Shown here: in pieces, positions 33,805-47,400 of the stretch | How the letters are laid out: each line of letters begins with the position of its first letter | How positions within the stretch are numbered: the stretch's first letter is position 1 | Origin: Brachionus plicatilis | Taxonomy: Eukaryota; Rotifera; Eurotatoria; Ploima; Brachionidae | Assembly: GCA_010279815.1 (NCBI GenBank) | Contig: QEOQ01000303.1 | Coordinates: forward strand, 933,567-997,566 | DNA length: 64,000 nucleotides | Direction: 5' to 3' | Program-made: the position numbers and the translations under genes | Notes under the pieces: generated by a model | The model's input: only the letters and a program-made list of their open reading frames with translations | The model's database searches: none | Told to the model about the DNA's origin: nothing

Positions 33805-34746
33805 ATGGCATCAAAATTAATCATCAATAACATCATCAAGCGATCATTTTCTTCAACTAGTGCATTAAATCGACAAATTAATAGCGTTACTGTAATTGGC
33901 AGCGGTTTGATGGGTAGCGGTATTGCTCAGGTAACTGCGGAAGCTGGTTATAGTGTCTATTTAGTTGATCAAAATGACACAGCTCTAAATAAAGCATTGA
34001 AAACAATAGAGACAAGCTTGACTAGATCAACAAAAAAAAAGTTCAATAAAGAACCAGATCATGCTGTTAGATATATTAAAGATACAATGGATCGAATAGT
34101 CACTACAACCAAAGTAGATGCTGGTGCTGAAAAATCCGACTTGATCATTGAAGCAATTGTTGAAAACATTCAGGCTAAGCATGATTTATTTTCAAAATTG
34201 GACAAAATTTCACCAAATACAACAATATTCACCAGTAATACTTCATCGCTTCCGATTGCCGAAATTGCTGAAGCTGTCTCTAGAAAAGACAAATTTGGTG
34301 GACTACACTTTTTTAATCCAGTTCCTGTTATGAAACTTTTAGAAGTAATCAAAACTCACGAGACAAGTGATGCCACCTATAGGACTTTATTGGAATACGG
34401 TTTATCTATTGGCAAGACTACAGTAGAGTGCAAAGATACCCCAGGATTTATTGTGAACAGATTGCTGGTTCCATATATGTTTGAAGCCGTGAAAATGTAT
34501 GAAAGAGGCGACGCTTCCTTCCAAGATATCGACACTGCTATGAAGCTAGGAGCTGGCTATCCAATGGGTCCATTTGAGTTGATTGACTATGTAGGATTAG
34601 ACACCACTAAGTTTATAGTCGATGGATGGAAAAAAAGATTTCCAGAAGATCCTACTTTCCAGTCATCTGTGGTCATTGATCAACTAGTTGCCGAAGGTAA
34701 GCTTGGACGTAAATCTGGAGAAGGATTTTATAACTACAAAAAGTAA
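33805..34746 (+). CDS. HADH: Mitochondrial 3-hydroxyacyl-CoA dehydrogenase
   Basis: Oxidises L-3-hydroxyacyl-CoA to 3-ketoacyl-CoA with NAD+, the third step of fatty-acid beta-oxidation in the mitochondrial matrix. Intronless, 313 aa (human 314). ATG 33805 is chosen; the frame extends upstream only to a TTG at 33793. Residues 1-25 are a basic, Ser-rich presequence (MASKLIINNIIKRSFSSTS). The Rossmann fold starts at VTVIGSGLMGSGIAQ (GxGxxG about residues 32-37), with the acidic ribose ligand in VYLVDQN. HFFNPVPVMKLLEVIKT carries the conserved His of the active-site region and the dehydrogenase signature. The C-terminal dimerisation domain includes DTPGFIVNRLLVPYM and GYPMGPFELIDYVGLD, ending KLGRKSGEGFYNYKK. 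The domain order matches short-chain HADH, not the multifunctional enzyme. Confidence 0.96.
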   Translation: MASKLIINNIIKRSFSSTSALNRQINSVTVIGSGLMGSGIAQVTAEAGYSVYLVDQNDTALNKALKTIETSLTRSTKKKFNKEPDHAVRYIKDTMDRIVTTTKVDAGAEKSDLIIEAIVENIQAKHDLFSKLDKISPNTTIFTSNTSSLPIAEIAEAVSRKDKFGGLHFFNPVPVMKLLEVIKTHETSDATYRTLLEYGLSIGKTTVECKDTPGFIVNRLLVPYMFEAVKMYERGDASFQDIDTAMKLGAGYPMGPFELIDYVGLDTTKFIVDGWKKRFPEDPTFQSSVVIDQLVAEGKLGRKSGEGFYNYKK

Positions 34747-37065
34747 TATTCGAATGTTTAAGATTAGCAAAAAAAATTGGTTTTAATTTTATTTAGACGT
34801 AAATTAATTCAATTAATAAAAGTTTTATTTAACAAGTTTTTATTATATTTTAAGCTCATGTTTTATATTACGGGAAAAAAAATTTAGAGCTTTCATTGAA
34901 GAATTATTAATCTATTTAGTCAAAAGCTTTTATTTTTCTTAAAATGGCCATTTTTTTTAGATTGGTGGTTAAACATAACTGTTATTTTTAAAATATTTTT
35001 AAAACCCTAATCTTAGAAAAATATAAAATCATTTTGATTATTAATAAAAGTTTGATCAATCCTGTTGTAAAAAAGAGCAAGTGAATAGGTTCATTTTTTC
35101 TTTTTCGATGAGTTATTTTTTTTGGCAAATAAAAAATATTTTTTGTTTCTAATGAAAAAGATAAATTAAAATTATATGCTAAAATTTGGAATGCTTTTAA
35201 AGAGTGAAATTTCATAGTTTTTATAAAAGATCGTAAAAGAAAATGAAACCTTCATATTTTCATTTTTTATATTAATTTGCTATCTTTTGGTTTAAAATGG
35301 ATAGATGTTTTTCTATTTATTATTTTACTATAATTTCTTGAGTTATTTGAATTATTTGATTCTTAGTTCATGTTAAAGGGACAATTAGAAAAATAATTAA
35401 TATCTAAAAAAATTTAATCTATATTATTTAGCAAATTGTTAATTTTTTTTCTTTTTATAGAAGGTTTGAAAAAGCAATTAAATTTTTTTTAGGATTAAAT
35501 TTAGTTTTTTCTCGAGTTTATTTTTGTTCATCTGGGAACTAGCCTTCAAATGACATGAATGGGTGACTAAGTTCATTCGTGAACTATTTTAAGTGCTTTT
35601 TAGAACAATGAGTGAAAAATTACAAATTATACTAAACTCAAAATTATGCTATGCATCAAAATATTTTAAAAATAGCCATACTAGTTGATAAAATTTTCTT
35701 TAGGTCAAGAAAATAAAATAAATAATTTTTTGTTTACTGCGTATTCAAATAAAATACCTTTTGAAATTGTCTTTTTGTTATTAAAATGTCAAAATATGCG
35801 ATTTTTTAAATTAAAAAATATCTATCTTTTATTAAAATTAATAAAATTATTTTTTTGGAAGTTATTAATCATGATCAGTTTCAAGACCGATTTTTTTATA
35901 TTTCTTTAAATAAACTTGGTTCGAATATAAAGCTTTGAAGATAAAATTTTACAAAAAATAAAGAGCATGAGAAAACAATTTTTTTAACATTTTGATTAAT
36001 ATGTTGGCAAACAAAAGAATTTCGATATTCAGCAAAAATAAAAGTTAAGTTTTCTATGGATTTTGAAGAACAAAAATGAGTTGAATCGAGATTTTATAGA
36101 TGTAAAGAACAAACAGATAAATTAGAAAGATTAGAAAACAACTGGATTTTCATATTTGTGTTATTTGAATTTTTTCAAGACTGGATTAATTATTTTAACC
36201 GAGATAGATTATCCTATAGGTCAATAATTTTATTAGGAACACGTAATTGAATTTTTAATCCCAAACTGGAAATAATCTAGTTTAAACAAAAGATATTTAC
36301 ATTTTTTTTATAAATATTTTCAAAGTGAAGCTAAGTCAATAGGAAAATGCCAAAGTGACCAATAAGCCAACAAAGTTTCTTTATAAATGAATTATAAATT
36401 TGATATTTTTTAAATCATCATATACACCGAAATTAACGTCGATTTAATCTAAATAACAATAGATGAAAAAACTAAAATAGAGGATACACTTAAGCTCTTT
36501 CTTTCTATATGGCTTATTCTTTAAGCCACGTTTTAGTCAACTTGATTCATTTTTTTTTATTATAAATAGCTTCTCGTTTAGCAACTATTTTAAGAATATT
36601 CTTCCAAAGAACAATTTGTTCAAAGCGATGATTTGAACAAATATCGAGATATTCAGAGATAAAAGCATGCTGTTTTAGAACAAAAGATATTCATTAAGAA
36701 ATGTTTAAATAAAATTCAATAGAATAATTTTGTTATAAATTTTCAAGTTAAAATTTACAATTTAAAAATTTTCTTTTTCCAATAAATAAGATCCTTAAGC
36801 TTAAGAAAATTTTTTTTTCAAGCTCGAAAATATTTTTGGAAACCCGACTGCTATAATTTGAAAATTTTAAAAAGTTTTCATTCATGATTATTTAACACGT
36901 CAGCAAACCAAGAAAAACACGAACACAATTTACTAAATTATGCTTAGAAAAATTTCAATTTTTTATCAAAAAATATGCTACCAAATAAAGGGTGTATTAA
37001 AGAGGAACACTTTCAACTTTTGTTTTAATTATTTGTTTAGATTTTGAAAAAATTCAATCAGAAAA
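34747..37065. other. Intergenic, nothing recognised
   Basis: 2.3 kb of AT-rich DNA. Small open frames at 34988-35215 (-) and 35685-35909 (+) are Leu/Phe/Lys-rich, as random AT-rich frames are, and have no family features. Confidence 0.5.
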
Positions 37066-39807
<2,742 letters not shown>

Positions 39808-40418
39808 AATATTGAAGATAAACTTCTCAAGATTCCATGATATTTTTTTACACAATTTCATCAATTTTAAATTCATTTATTTAAATCTTTTTTACTGCCA
39901 ATATTTTTTAAAAATTTATATACGTAATTAACTTCATTTAAATCTATCTTAATTTTATTCAATTTAAGGTAAAAAATGTCAAAAAAAAATCCTAAAATTT
40001 TATCAACATAATACTTTTTAAACAACTTTAAATTTTAATCACAATAAAATTTATAAGACATTTTTTTTTAATTCTTTTTTTCCCAATAGTATATCGATGG
40101 CCAGATGTACTTTTTTAGAAATTTTCACTTCCCATCAAATTAAAAATCTCAACAAAAAAAACGATAAAAATTTACAAAGTTATTAAAAAGGTCTAATTAA
40201 AATTTTCATTTTTAAAAAGGTCTTATTAAAATTCGTTTAATGGAAATAAATTATGATTAAAATTCCTAATTAAAATAAAAAAATTAAATTTGTTATCTCT
40301 TTGTTAAATACAACAAAAAATAAAACGTTTACAAAATTTAATTTTTATCAAATTTTTTCTTAATATATTTTATTTCTAAAATTTTATTATAAAAATTGTC
40401 TTTTAGAAAAATTCAGTC
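39808..40418. other. Intergenic between GFAT and MOCS2A
   Basis: 611 bp of AT-rich DNA. Nothing recognised except a TTTTAG acceptor-like site at 40401-40406, 13 nt before the MOCS2A ATG. Confidence 0.5.
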
Positions 40419-40737
40419 ATGAGTTCTTATCAAGTAAATGTATTGTTCTTTAGTAAGAGTCGCGACTTGACTGGAATTGGCCAAATTAAAATAGACATAG
40501 AAAGGTCACAGATTAAAGCTTCGGAATTATTTGAGATTTTGATTTCAAAGTTTCCAAGGTGAGAATATTGTTTAAAACCTTTTATTGATTTCTATTAATA
40601 TTGAATCTATTAGACTATCAGAAATAAATGGCACTTGTAAGCTTTCAGTTAATGAGGAATATGTCGAGATGGAAGAGGATTTAAATCTTAAAAGTGGTGA
40701 TGAAATTGCAGTGATTCCTCCAATTAGTGGCGGCTAA
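40419..40737 (+). CDS. MOCS2A: Molybdopterin synthase small (sulphur carrier) subunit
   Basis: MoaD-like ubiquitin-fold protein whose C-terminal Gly is thiocarboxylated and donates sulphur to precursor Z in molybdenum-cofactor synthesis. Model: join(40419..40558, 40614..40737), 87 aa (human 88), 55-nt intron, phase 2. The fold start is YQVNVLFFSKSRDLTG and the conserved end is DEIAVIPPISGG, finishing on Gly-Gly as required for thiocarboxylation. MOCS2B begins 132 nt downstream on the same strand, so the two enzyme subunits form one locus. Confidence 0.95.
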
Positions 40738-40869
40738 TAATTAAAATATTTAATTAATTTGCAATAAATTAAAAAAAAATCATTTTAATATTTTAAAAAT
40801 TTGTAATAAAATACAAATATTTACTTTTGATGAGAATAAAATTTAATTATAATAAAATTATTTTGCTAG

Positions 40870-41576
40870 ATGAATGACTATCTTGAGATAAGAGCATGCC
40901 AGTTGAACTTGGATGAAATTACCAAATTGGTTTCCCTGCCTGAATGCGGAGCCATATCAATTTTTATGGGTATTTTATAATGATTTTATTTACAAATATA
41001 AATTTGCAATCAGGCACTACAAGGAATAATATGAATGGAAAAACAGTAGCAAAACTTGAGTACGAGGCATATAATAATATGGCTATTAAGGAAATGAAAA
41101 AAATTTGCGACCAAATTCGAAATAAATGGTCCGATATTAGAAACATAGCGATTTTTCATCGAATTGGGGAAGTAAAAATCGAGGAGTCATCAATAATTAT
41201 AGCTATATCTTCGCCGCATAGAAGAGATTCATTGGAAGCAGTTAATTATTGTATTAATGAGTTTAAACGAACAGTTCCGATTTGGAAAAAGGTATTTAAA
41301 GAAAAAATTCTATTTCTTATTGTTTTTTTATTTTCAAAGTTTCTCAAATTTTTTCATAAATTTTTTAAGTTTAATCCATTTCTTTAAAAATTTTATATTA
41401 ATTAAAGTGTAATTAGCTCACGAGAAAAGCATTCTGTTCTTAACAACAATTAAAAATTCATTAGATTTTCATGTTTTATTTTCAATACAAATTTAAATTT
41501 TTAGGAATGGTATGCGGATTCAACATATGTTTGGAAGGAAAATTGTGAATGTATTCATCACGAGAATAAAATATAA
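40870..41576 (+). CDS. MOCS2B: Molybdopterin synthase catalytic (large) subunit
   Basis: MoaE-like subunit that, with MOCS2A, converts precursor Z (cPMP) to molybdopterin. Model: join(40870..40969, 41014..41291, 41505..41576), 149 aa, introns 44 and 213 nt, all phases consistent. Family landmarks: LPECGAISIFMGTTRNN, LEYEAYNNMAIKEM, IAIFHRIGEVKIEESSIIIA, SSPHRRDSLEAVNYCI and VPIWKKEWY, ending in WKENCECIH. The bases TTTTGCTAG directly precede the ATG, a perfect splice-acceptor context. The start may therefore be reached by trans-splicing, by alternative splicing from the MOCS2A transcript, or after a 5'UTR intron. Confidence 0.96.
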
Positions 41577-42157
41577 ATTCTAAAATTTTCAAAAAAATTT
41601 TTAATTTTAAGTGTTCAATTATTAATGCTTTATATTATTTTTTAATAAATTTTATTTAAAAAATACGCTTTTATTCAAAAGTTGGTCTCCTTTTAAAAAT
41701 TGAGCTTATGCTTCCTCATTTTACTTTTGTTAAAAATATGATTCTGTTTCCTTTTTAAATTTACATTCATCCGTCAAATTTTAGACAATTTTCGAGACAT
41801 GAATGATAACAAATACCTTGTAGCAAATCGATCATCAAGCTAAAATCGGTTAAGATTTAAAAATTTCTTGGAAATATGTTAGTTAAAATTTCATTTCATT
41901 TTAAATACATTGATTTTATCAAATAACTTATAAATTTTAATCTAAATTAATCAATTTTAGTTGACACTTTAAATTCAATTAATTAGGTAAAGTGATCTCA
42001 TTAAATTTTCAAATAAAACTCAATAAAAATCTAATTTTAATGTAAAAATAACATTTTTATTTCATTAAAGAAATATTTTAAACATTAACTAATAAATTTA
42101 AATTAAATTCAATTCAACGTCGAGTTTTTTTCATTAATCGATCATTTGAAAAAGAAA
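41577..42157. other. Intergenic upstream of the GPCR
   Basis: 581 bp of AT-rich DNA. Nothing recognised. Confidence 0.5.
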
Positions 42158-43213
42158 ATGTTGAATCGAACAAATCTTAATTTTTCAATCAAAAATATTA
42201 GTGAATGCAAAACGCAAAAGGAATACAAAACAATTGTTTTGATTACAGCCAAAGTTATCTTGGCAATTTTAAACATATTTTTTAATGGATCAATAATTTA
42301 CATAATCTTATTCAGGCTTAAGAGAAAAACCTATTCAAATTTTCTATTTTTATCTGGAACATTGTCTGATTTCATGATCGGCCTAATGTCCGTTCCATTT
42401 ATGACCATATTTACCACATTTGGCTTTTGGCCTCTAGGAGAAGCAACTTGCATATTTTGGGTAATTAATGATTTTTCAATTGGAACAGTGAGCATTTATA
42501 GTCTTCTTCTTATGTCTATTCACAGATTTAGACAACTCAAATGGCCACTGGTAGTTAATGAAAATATGACTAGAGATAAATATTTTATTTTAATCGGAAA
42601 ATGGATTCTCATTTATGCATTTTGGGGCTTATCTGTAGTTCTAATTACTCGTCAAAACTTTGAATCGAGAAATTGCTATTTCACATATACTTTTACTTAT
42701 GTTCTGGTGGCTGATTCTGTTGGGTATTTTCTTCCAGTTCTTAGCGTGTTTGTCATGAACACTTTGGTTTATTGGGAATTGAGGAAAAAATTTATCAAAA
42801 AAGCTGAAAAACTTGGAACAGCGACCAAAAAGAGTACAATTAGAGTATTTACTGACATTAGTCTTCAAAATCAATCGCAAAATATTACCAATTCCAAGTC
42901 ATCGGACAAAAAAGATGAAAAAAGCAAATTTCAAGCAAAGCAAGATCGTATTAACAAGGAAAAAAAAGCAATTATGTGTATATGGAGCATTTCAATTTTT
43001 TTAAGCGTCTTGTTCTCAGTATTCTGTGTAACTTGGCCATTAAAGGCTTTTTGTAATGAGTGTGTTAGTGATTTAATTCTAGAGATAGGTTACTGGATGA
43101 GCTACATTTATTCATCGTTTAACCCGGTAATTCTTTTGATTTTTAACAATAGATATCGTGACGAATTTTTAAAATTTTTTGGCTATTCTAAATTTTGTTC
43201 TAAAAAGCAATAA
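42158..43213 (+). CDS. Class A (rhodopsin-like) GPCR, amine-receptor-like
   Basis: Seven-helix plasma-membrane receptor; intronless, 351 aa. ATG 42158 is used (the frame extends to TTG 42146). Three N-glycosylation sequons lie before TM1 (NRT, NFS, NIS). Landmarks: N1.50 (Asn43), D2.50 in LSD (Asp71), W91, C98 (3.25, disulphide), D105 seven residues later (3.32, the amine-binding Asp of aminergic receptors), C173 in loop 2, P193 (5.50). Intracellular loop 3 is about 70 residues and Lys/Ser-rich. TM7 begins YWMSYIYSSFNP, also aminergic-like. Odd: the DRY motif is HRF (122-124), the CWxP of TM6 reads CVTWP, and NPxxY reads NPVIL. With three activation motifs altered it may signal unusually or be constitutively active; ligand unknown (muscarinic/histamine-like by eye). 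Confidence 0.88.
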   Translation: MLNRTNLNFSIKNISECKTQKEYKTIVLITAKVILAILNIFFNGSIIYIILFRLKRKTYSNFLFLSGTLSDFMIGLMSVPFMTIFTTFGFWPLGEATCIFWVINDFSIGTVSIYSLLLMSIHRFRQLKWPLVVNENMTRDKYFILIGKWILIYAFWGLSVVLITRQNFESRNCYFTYTFTYVLVADSVGYFLPVLSVFVMNTLVYWELRKKFIKKAEKLGTATKKSTIRVFTDISLQNQSQNITNSKSSDKKDEKSKFQAKQDRINKEKKAIMCIWSISIFLSVLFSVFCVTWPLKAFCNECVSDLILEIGYWMSYIYSSFNPVILLIFNNRYRDEFLKFFGYSKFCSKKQ

Positions 43214-44424
43214 AATTTTTCTAAATTTATTTTACATCCATTAATAAAGTTAATTTAAAATCAATCTTTTAAAAAGTATCCAAATGCAATGAATTTCTTG
43301 TTGATGTGTAAGCAAAAACAAGTATATCCTGTCAAACTTGCTTTTTTAAGTTTTACCCCAACATAAAAATGTGAAAATTAAAATTAAAAAAATTTGCTTT
43401 CATCCTATTTCATTTAAATTTTGATTATAAGTTTTAAAAATTTAATAAAAAAAATATTTCAACAAGTATTAAAAATCGATTTATAAAATTCAGCTTATTT
43501 TAATAACTTATCAGTCGATTTTAATTGATTTCCACCACTAAATTAACACTAGTAGCAGCAAGAATTTTTTTTTCTTGATTTAATAATTTCAAATATTCAA
43601 ACAAAAATTTTCAGAGTAATAATTTACTTTAAAAAAAAGATAAAATCTACATAATTCAAAAAAGATTTATTCATTTGTAAAGCCTGTCCAAAAATTATGA
43701 AGTTTTGAAATTTTTCAAAATGAGTCAAATGACTTGTTTTTGTGTATTTCATTAAATAGAACCACAAATAAAAGAAACTTGCTATTATTTGAGTCAAAAA
43801 TTTTCACTTATTTGAGTTGTTTTTATCAAAAAAAAAATTCATTAGTCATTTGTCATGTAAAACATGTATTTTCATGTTTCTAAACGAAGAGAAAAAAAGC
43901 CCCCTTTTATATCTTCATGGGAGTAAAACTTTTATTAAATAAATAAAAATATGGTGCATTTTTTCGTCTTTTAATAACTATTTCACAAAGTTTTGAGAAA
44001 GTACGATTAAAGGGCGATTTTTCAAATTAATTATTAAAGAAAAATAAATTTGAGTTATATTTATTACATTGAGATTAAATTGAACAGAATATTTAATTTT
44101 TAATTTTTTAAAATAATAATCTTTAAATTCCATCTGTTTTATAAAAGTTTGATACTAACTCGCTAAAAGAAAGAAACACGCTTTTTGCTTTTTTGTTAGA
44201 CGTTATTTTTAAAGGATACCTATTCCAGTAGATGAATTTAAACTCTTCTAGTGTCTTTTAAATTTTTAGCAATTCGCCTACTTTGTAATTTAAAAATTTA
44301 GAATCCTTTATTTATTTAGATAAATAACTATAACTTAATAAAAGATATTTGATAATATTTGATTTTAATTTATTTTTAAAAATATGAATTAATGGTAAAA
44401 ATTTGAAAAATAATATCAAAAATG
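43214..44424. other. Intergenic, nothing recognised
   Basis: 1.2 kb between the convergent GPCR and ABCA genes. A small palindrome CATGTAAAACATG lies near 43854-43866. Nothing else stands out. Confidence 0.5.
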
Positions 44425-47400
44425 CTAAAACCCGAAACACTTTTTATTTTTTTTCGAAACTAACCGTGTTTCGGGATCAATCTGTCTTGAAGCAAAATTT
44501 AAAAATATTTGCTCTAATTTGGTCTGAGTAACAATATAATATTCAATCGAAAATTGTGTTTTTATCTCTTCTATTAACGAAAATACTTTCGATAGAACTG
44601 AAGTTGAATTGTCATTTATGTGAATGTTAACAAAACCATCACGATTCTCTTTCACGTAGCTGTTTTTGATTTTATCTAAAATGAATTCAATGAATTGATT
44701 CACTATTTGATTGCGGTCATTTGAAATTGATTCGTCACTTCTTTCGATGACTATTTGATTGCCATCGACTATATTTGTTCTATCAGCCTCATTTGTTTTC
44801 TTATCCAAACTAATTTTGACCATTAAAGTGTATCCTTCTCCATATTTGCTCTTCAAATGTTGAAGACTACCAATACACTTGAATTCACCATTTACCATAA
44901 TGCCAATATTTGAACACAAAACTTCAGTTTCGTCCATGCTTTACAATATTAAAAAAAAAATTTATTCAAATTTGTAATCATTAAGTGGAAATAAATTGAA
45001 ATAATGTCTTTAACTTTTAGATTTTAACTAAAAAATTTAAAAAAATCTATATTTAATTACCTGTGCGTAGTCAATATCAAAGATTTTCCTTTATTTTTTA
45101 TTTTTATCAAACAATTCCACAAAGTTCTTCTAGTAATTGGATCCATACCGCTTTTAATTTTTCAAAATTAATTTCAGTTCACAAATTTAAAAATTAAAAA
45201 GCTCACGATGTTGGTTCATCAAGCAAAAGAACAAGAGGGCTTCCGACCAAAGCTATGGCCACTGACAATTTACGCTTGTTTCCACCACTTAGTGTATAGC
45301 ACATTTTTTCAATGTGATCATCCAAATCCAAAAGATTAATTAAAGAAAGACAAGTATTTTTGATTATGTTTGGCTTAAGTCCTCGCAATCTAGCATACAT
45401 AACCATAGTTTCCATCACTGTCATTTGGTCGATTAGAGGATCGAATTGGGGACAATAGCCGAGTTTTTTCTGATATTTTTTGATATCATCTTTAATGCTG
45501 ATTCGATTGATTGAGGCATCACCTTTTGTCAAGAATTCATCACCGGTTAACATTTTAAAGCTAGTCGATTTTCCAGCACCATTAACGCCAAGTAGGCCAA
45601 AACATTCAGATGACTTCAAAGTAAAGCTTATACCTTTAACTGCCATAAAATTAGAATAGTATTTGGTAATACCATCGACAATAAAAAATTCTTTATCTAA
45701 ACAAGATTTTTGTCTGATTCGGTTCTCTTCGTTAATTACATCACTATCTTTGGAAATATCTCCGAATTCTTTTTCCAATTCAATTTGATTATCTGTATTT
45801 GTAGGCTTTGATTGCTTTCTTAATTTATAAAATATTTTTTTCAATAATCCAGCCTCATAGAGCAATATGATGCCGAATTGCACCAAAAATTGTATAATCA
45901 TAAAAATGACGAATCTTAAAATGCCAGGTTTTTCCCAACTAAAATAATTTTCATTCCAATAAAAACAAGCTTGTTCACCACACGGATCTGCCATGCCTTC
46001 ATTTTCATATCGACAGCATGGATTTGGTAAAAACTTACACAGAAATGTTAAATTTTTACAAAGTTCAATTCTATTATAATTTTCATATAAATCCACAGTT
46101 CCTTGTCTAAATAAAATTGAATCAAAAATATCATTTTTTTTATATGCTTACCCAAACGCATAGTTAGGTAAAATAATCAAAAAAACCCATTCTAATGATC
46201 TAGCCACATCAGACAAATCCAAAATTGGAGAACTTAATATATTGACTGCTATTAATGTCACTTGACCTTTGTTTATGAAATAAAATTTAAAAAAATAGTT
46301 GAAATTTATTTATTTATTACTTGATAAAATGTTCCATAGTGTAATAATGGCAAATCCGGTAGCCGAAATATTGAATAAATATGAAAATAAATAGGTTTGC
46401 GGCAAATGAGCTAAACCATTAAGCAAAAGCAAAAGAAAAAAATACAACCATCTGCCATCATTTACAAATTGTTTAATTTCAAAAAGCTAAAATATAACTA
46501 AAAAATTTTTTTTTAATTATTTTAGAATTGTTTACTTTTAGAATGACCATAACAATTGCGGATGGCAAAAGATAATTCAGCATATCCCATATTAGCGAAC
46601 TTGACCAGTATATATTTGAATTACAGCCGCTCATATACTGAATATGTTTGGCACTTGATGTTTTTTCTTTAATTAGAATAATCGCAAAACTAGCAACCAA
46701 AAATGAAAAACCAAAAGTTAAACCTGATGCCACATTAAAACCAGCAGATTCTTGAGTTAATGCGTCGTTTAACTTTTCGGTAGTGTTTCGAGGTAATGGA
46801 TGATTTATAACTGTAATGGTTGCATTATTTTTACCAGAGAAATATTTCAATAAAGCATTCGAAATTTGGTTTAGAATCAACGGGGGACCATGATATCCCT
46901 GGTTATTAAAGTGACCAATTATTGAATTATTTATATTAAAAGATGCTGCTAAGACTGTTTTATCAATCAAGTAGTAGCCATTAATTAGACCTAAACAGCT
47001 TAAAAATTCGTCTATATCATTATTTTTGGTCTTACAATTCTCCAAGTATGTATTTTCCAAGATGTTAACTACCTCCGTATTTTGGTACATTTTTAGATTT
47101 GATTCAAATATTTGAGCTATATTAGACATGAATGGATCAGATGTGTTGTAAATAAAAGGAGCTACATTTTGTTGGTATTTGCCTAAATCGATTGTTAGAG
47201 GTGGTGAATCAGTTGGTTTGATCGGTGCATATTTTAAATAAATCATGTTGATAAGAACACATCCGATTGGAATAAGTAATTGGGTGATAAATAAGCTTTT
47301 ATTACGAATAGAATGGATGAAGCGTTTGACAAATAAAGCATAAAATTGAAGCAGAATAAATCCTAAGCCAGTTATGTTGTCTTCATCTTTAGAGCCAGCC

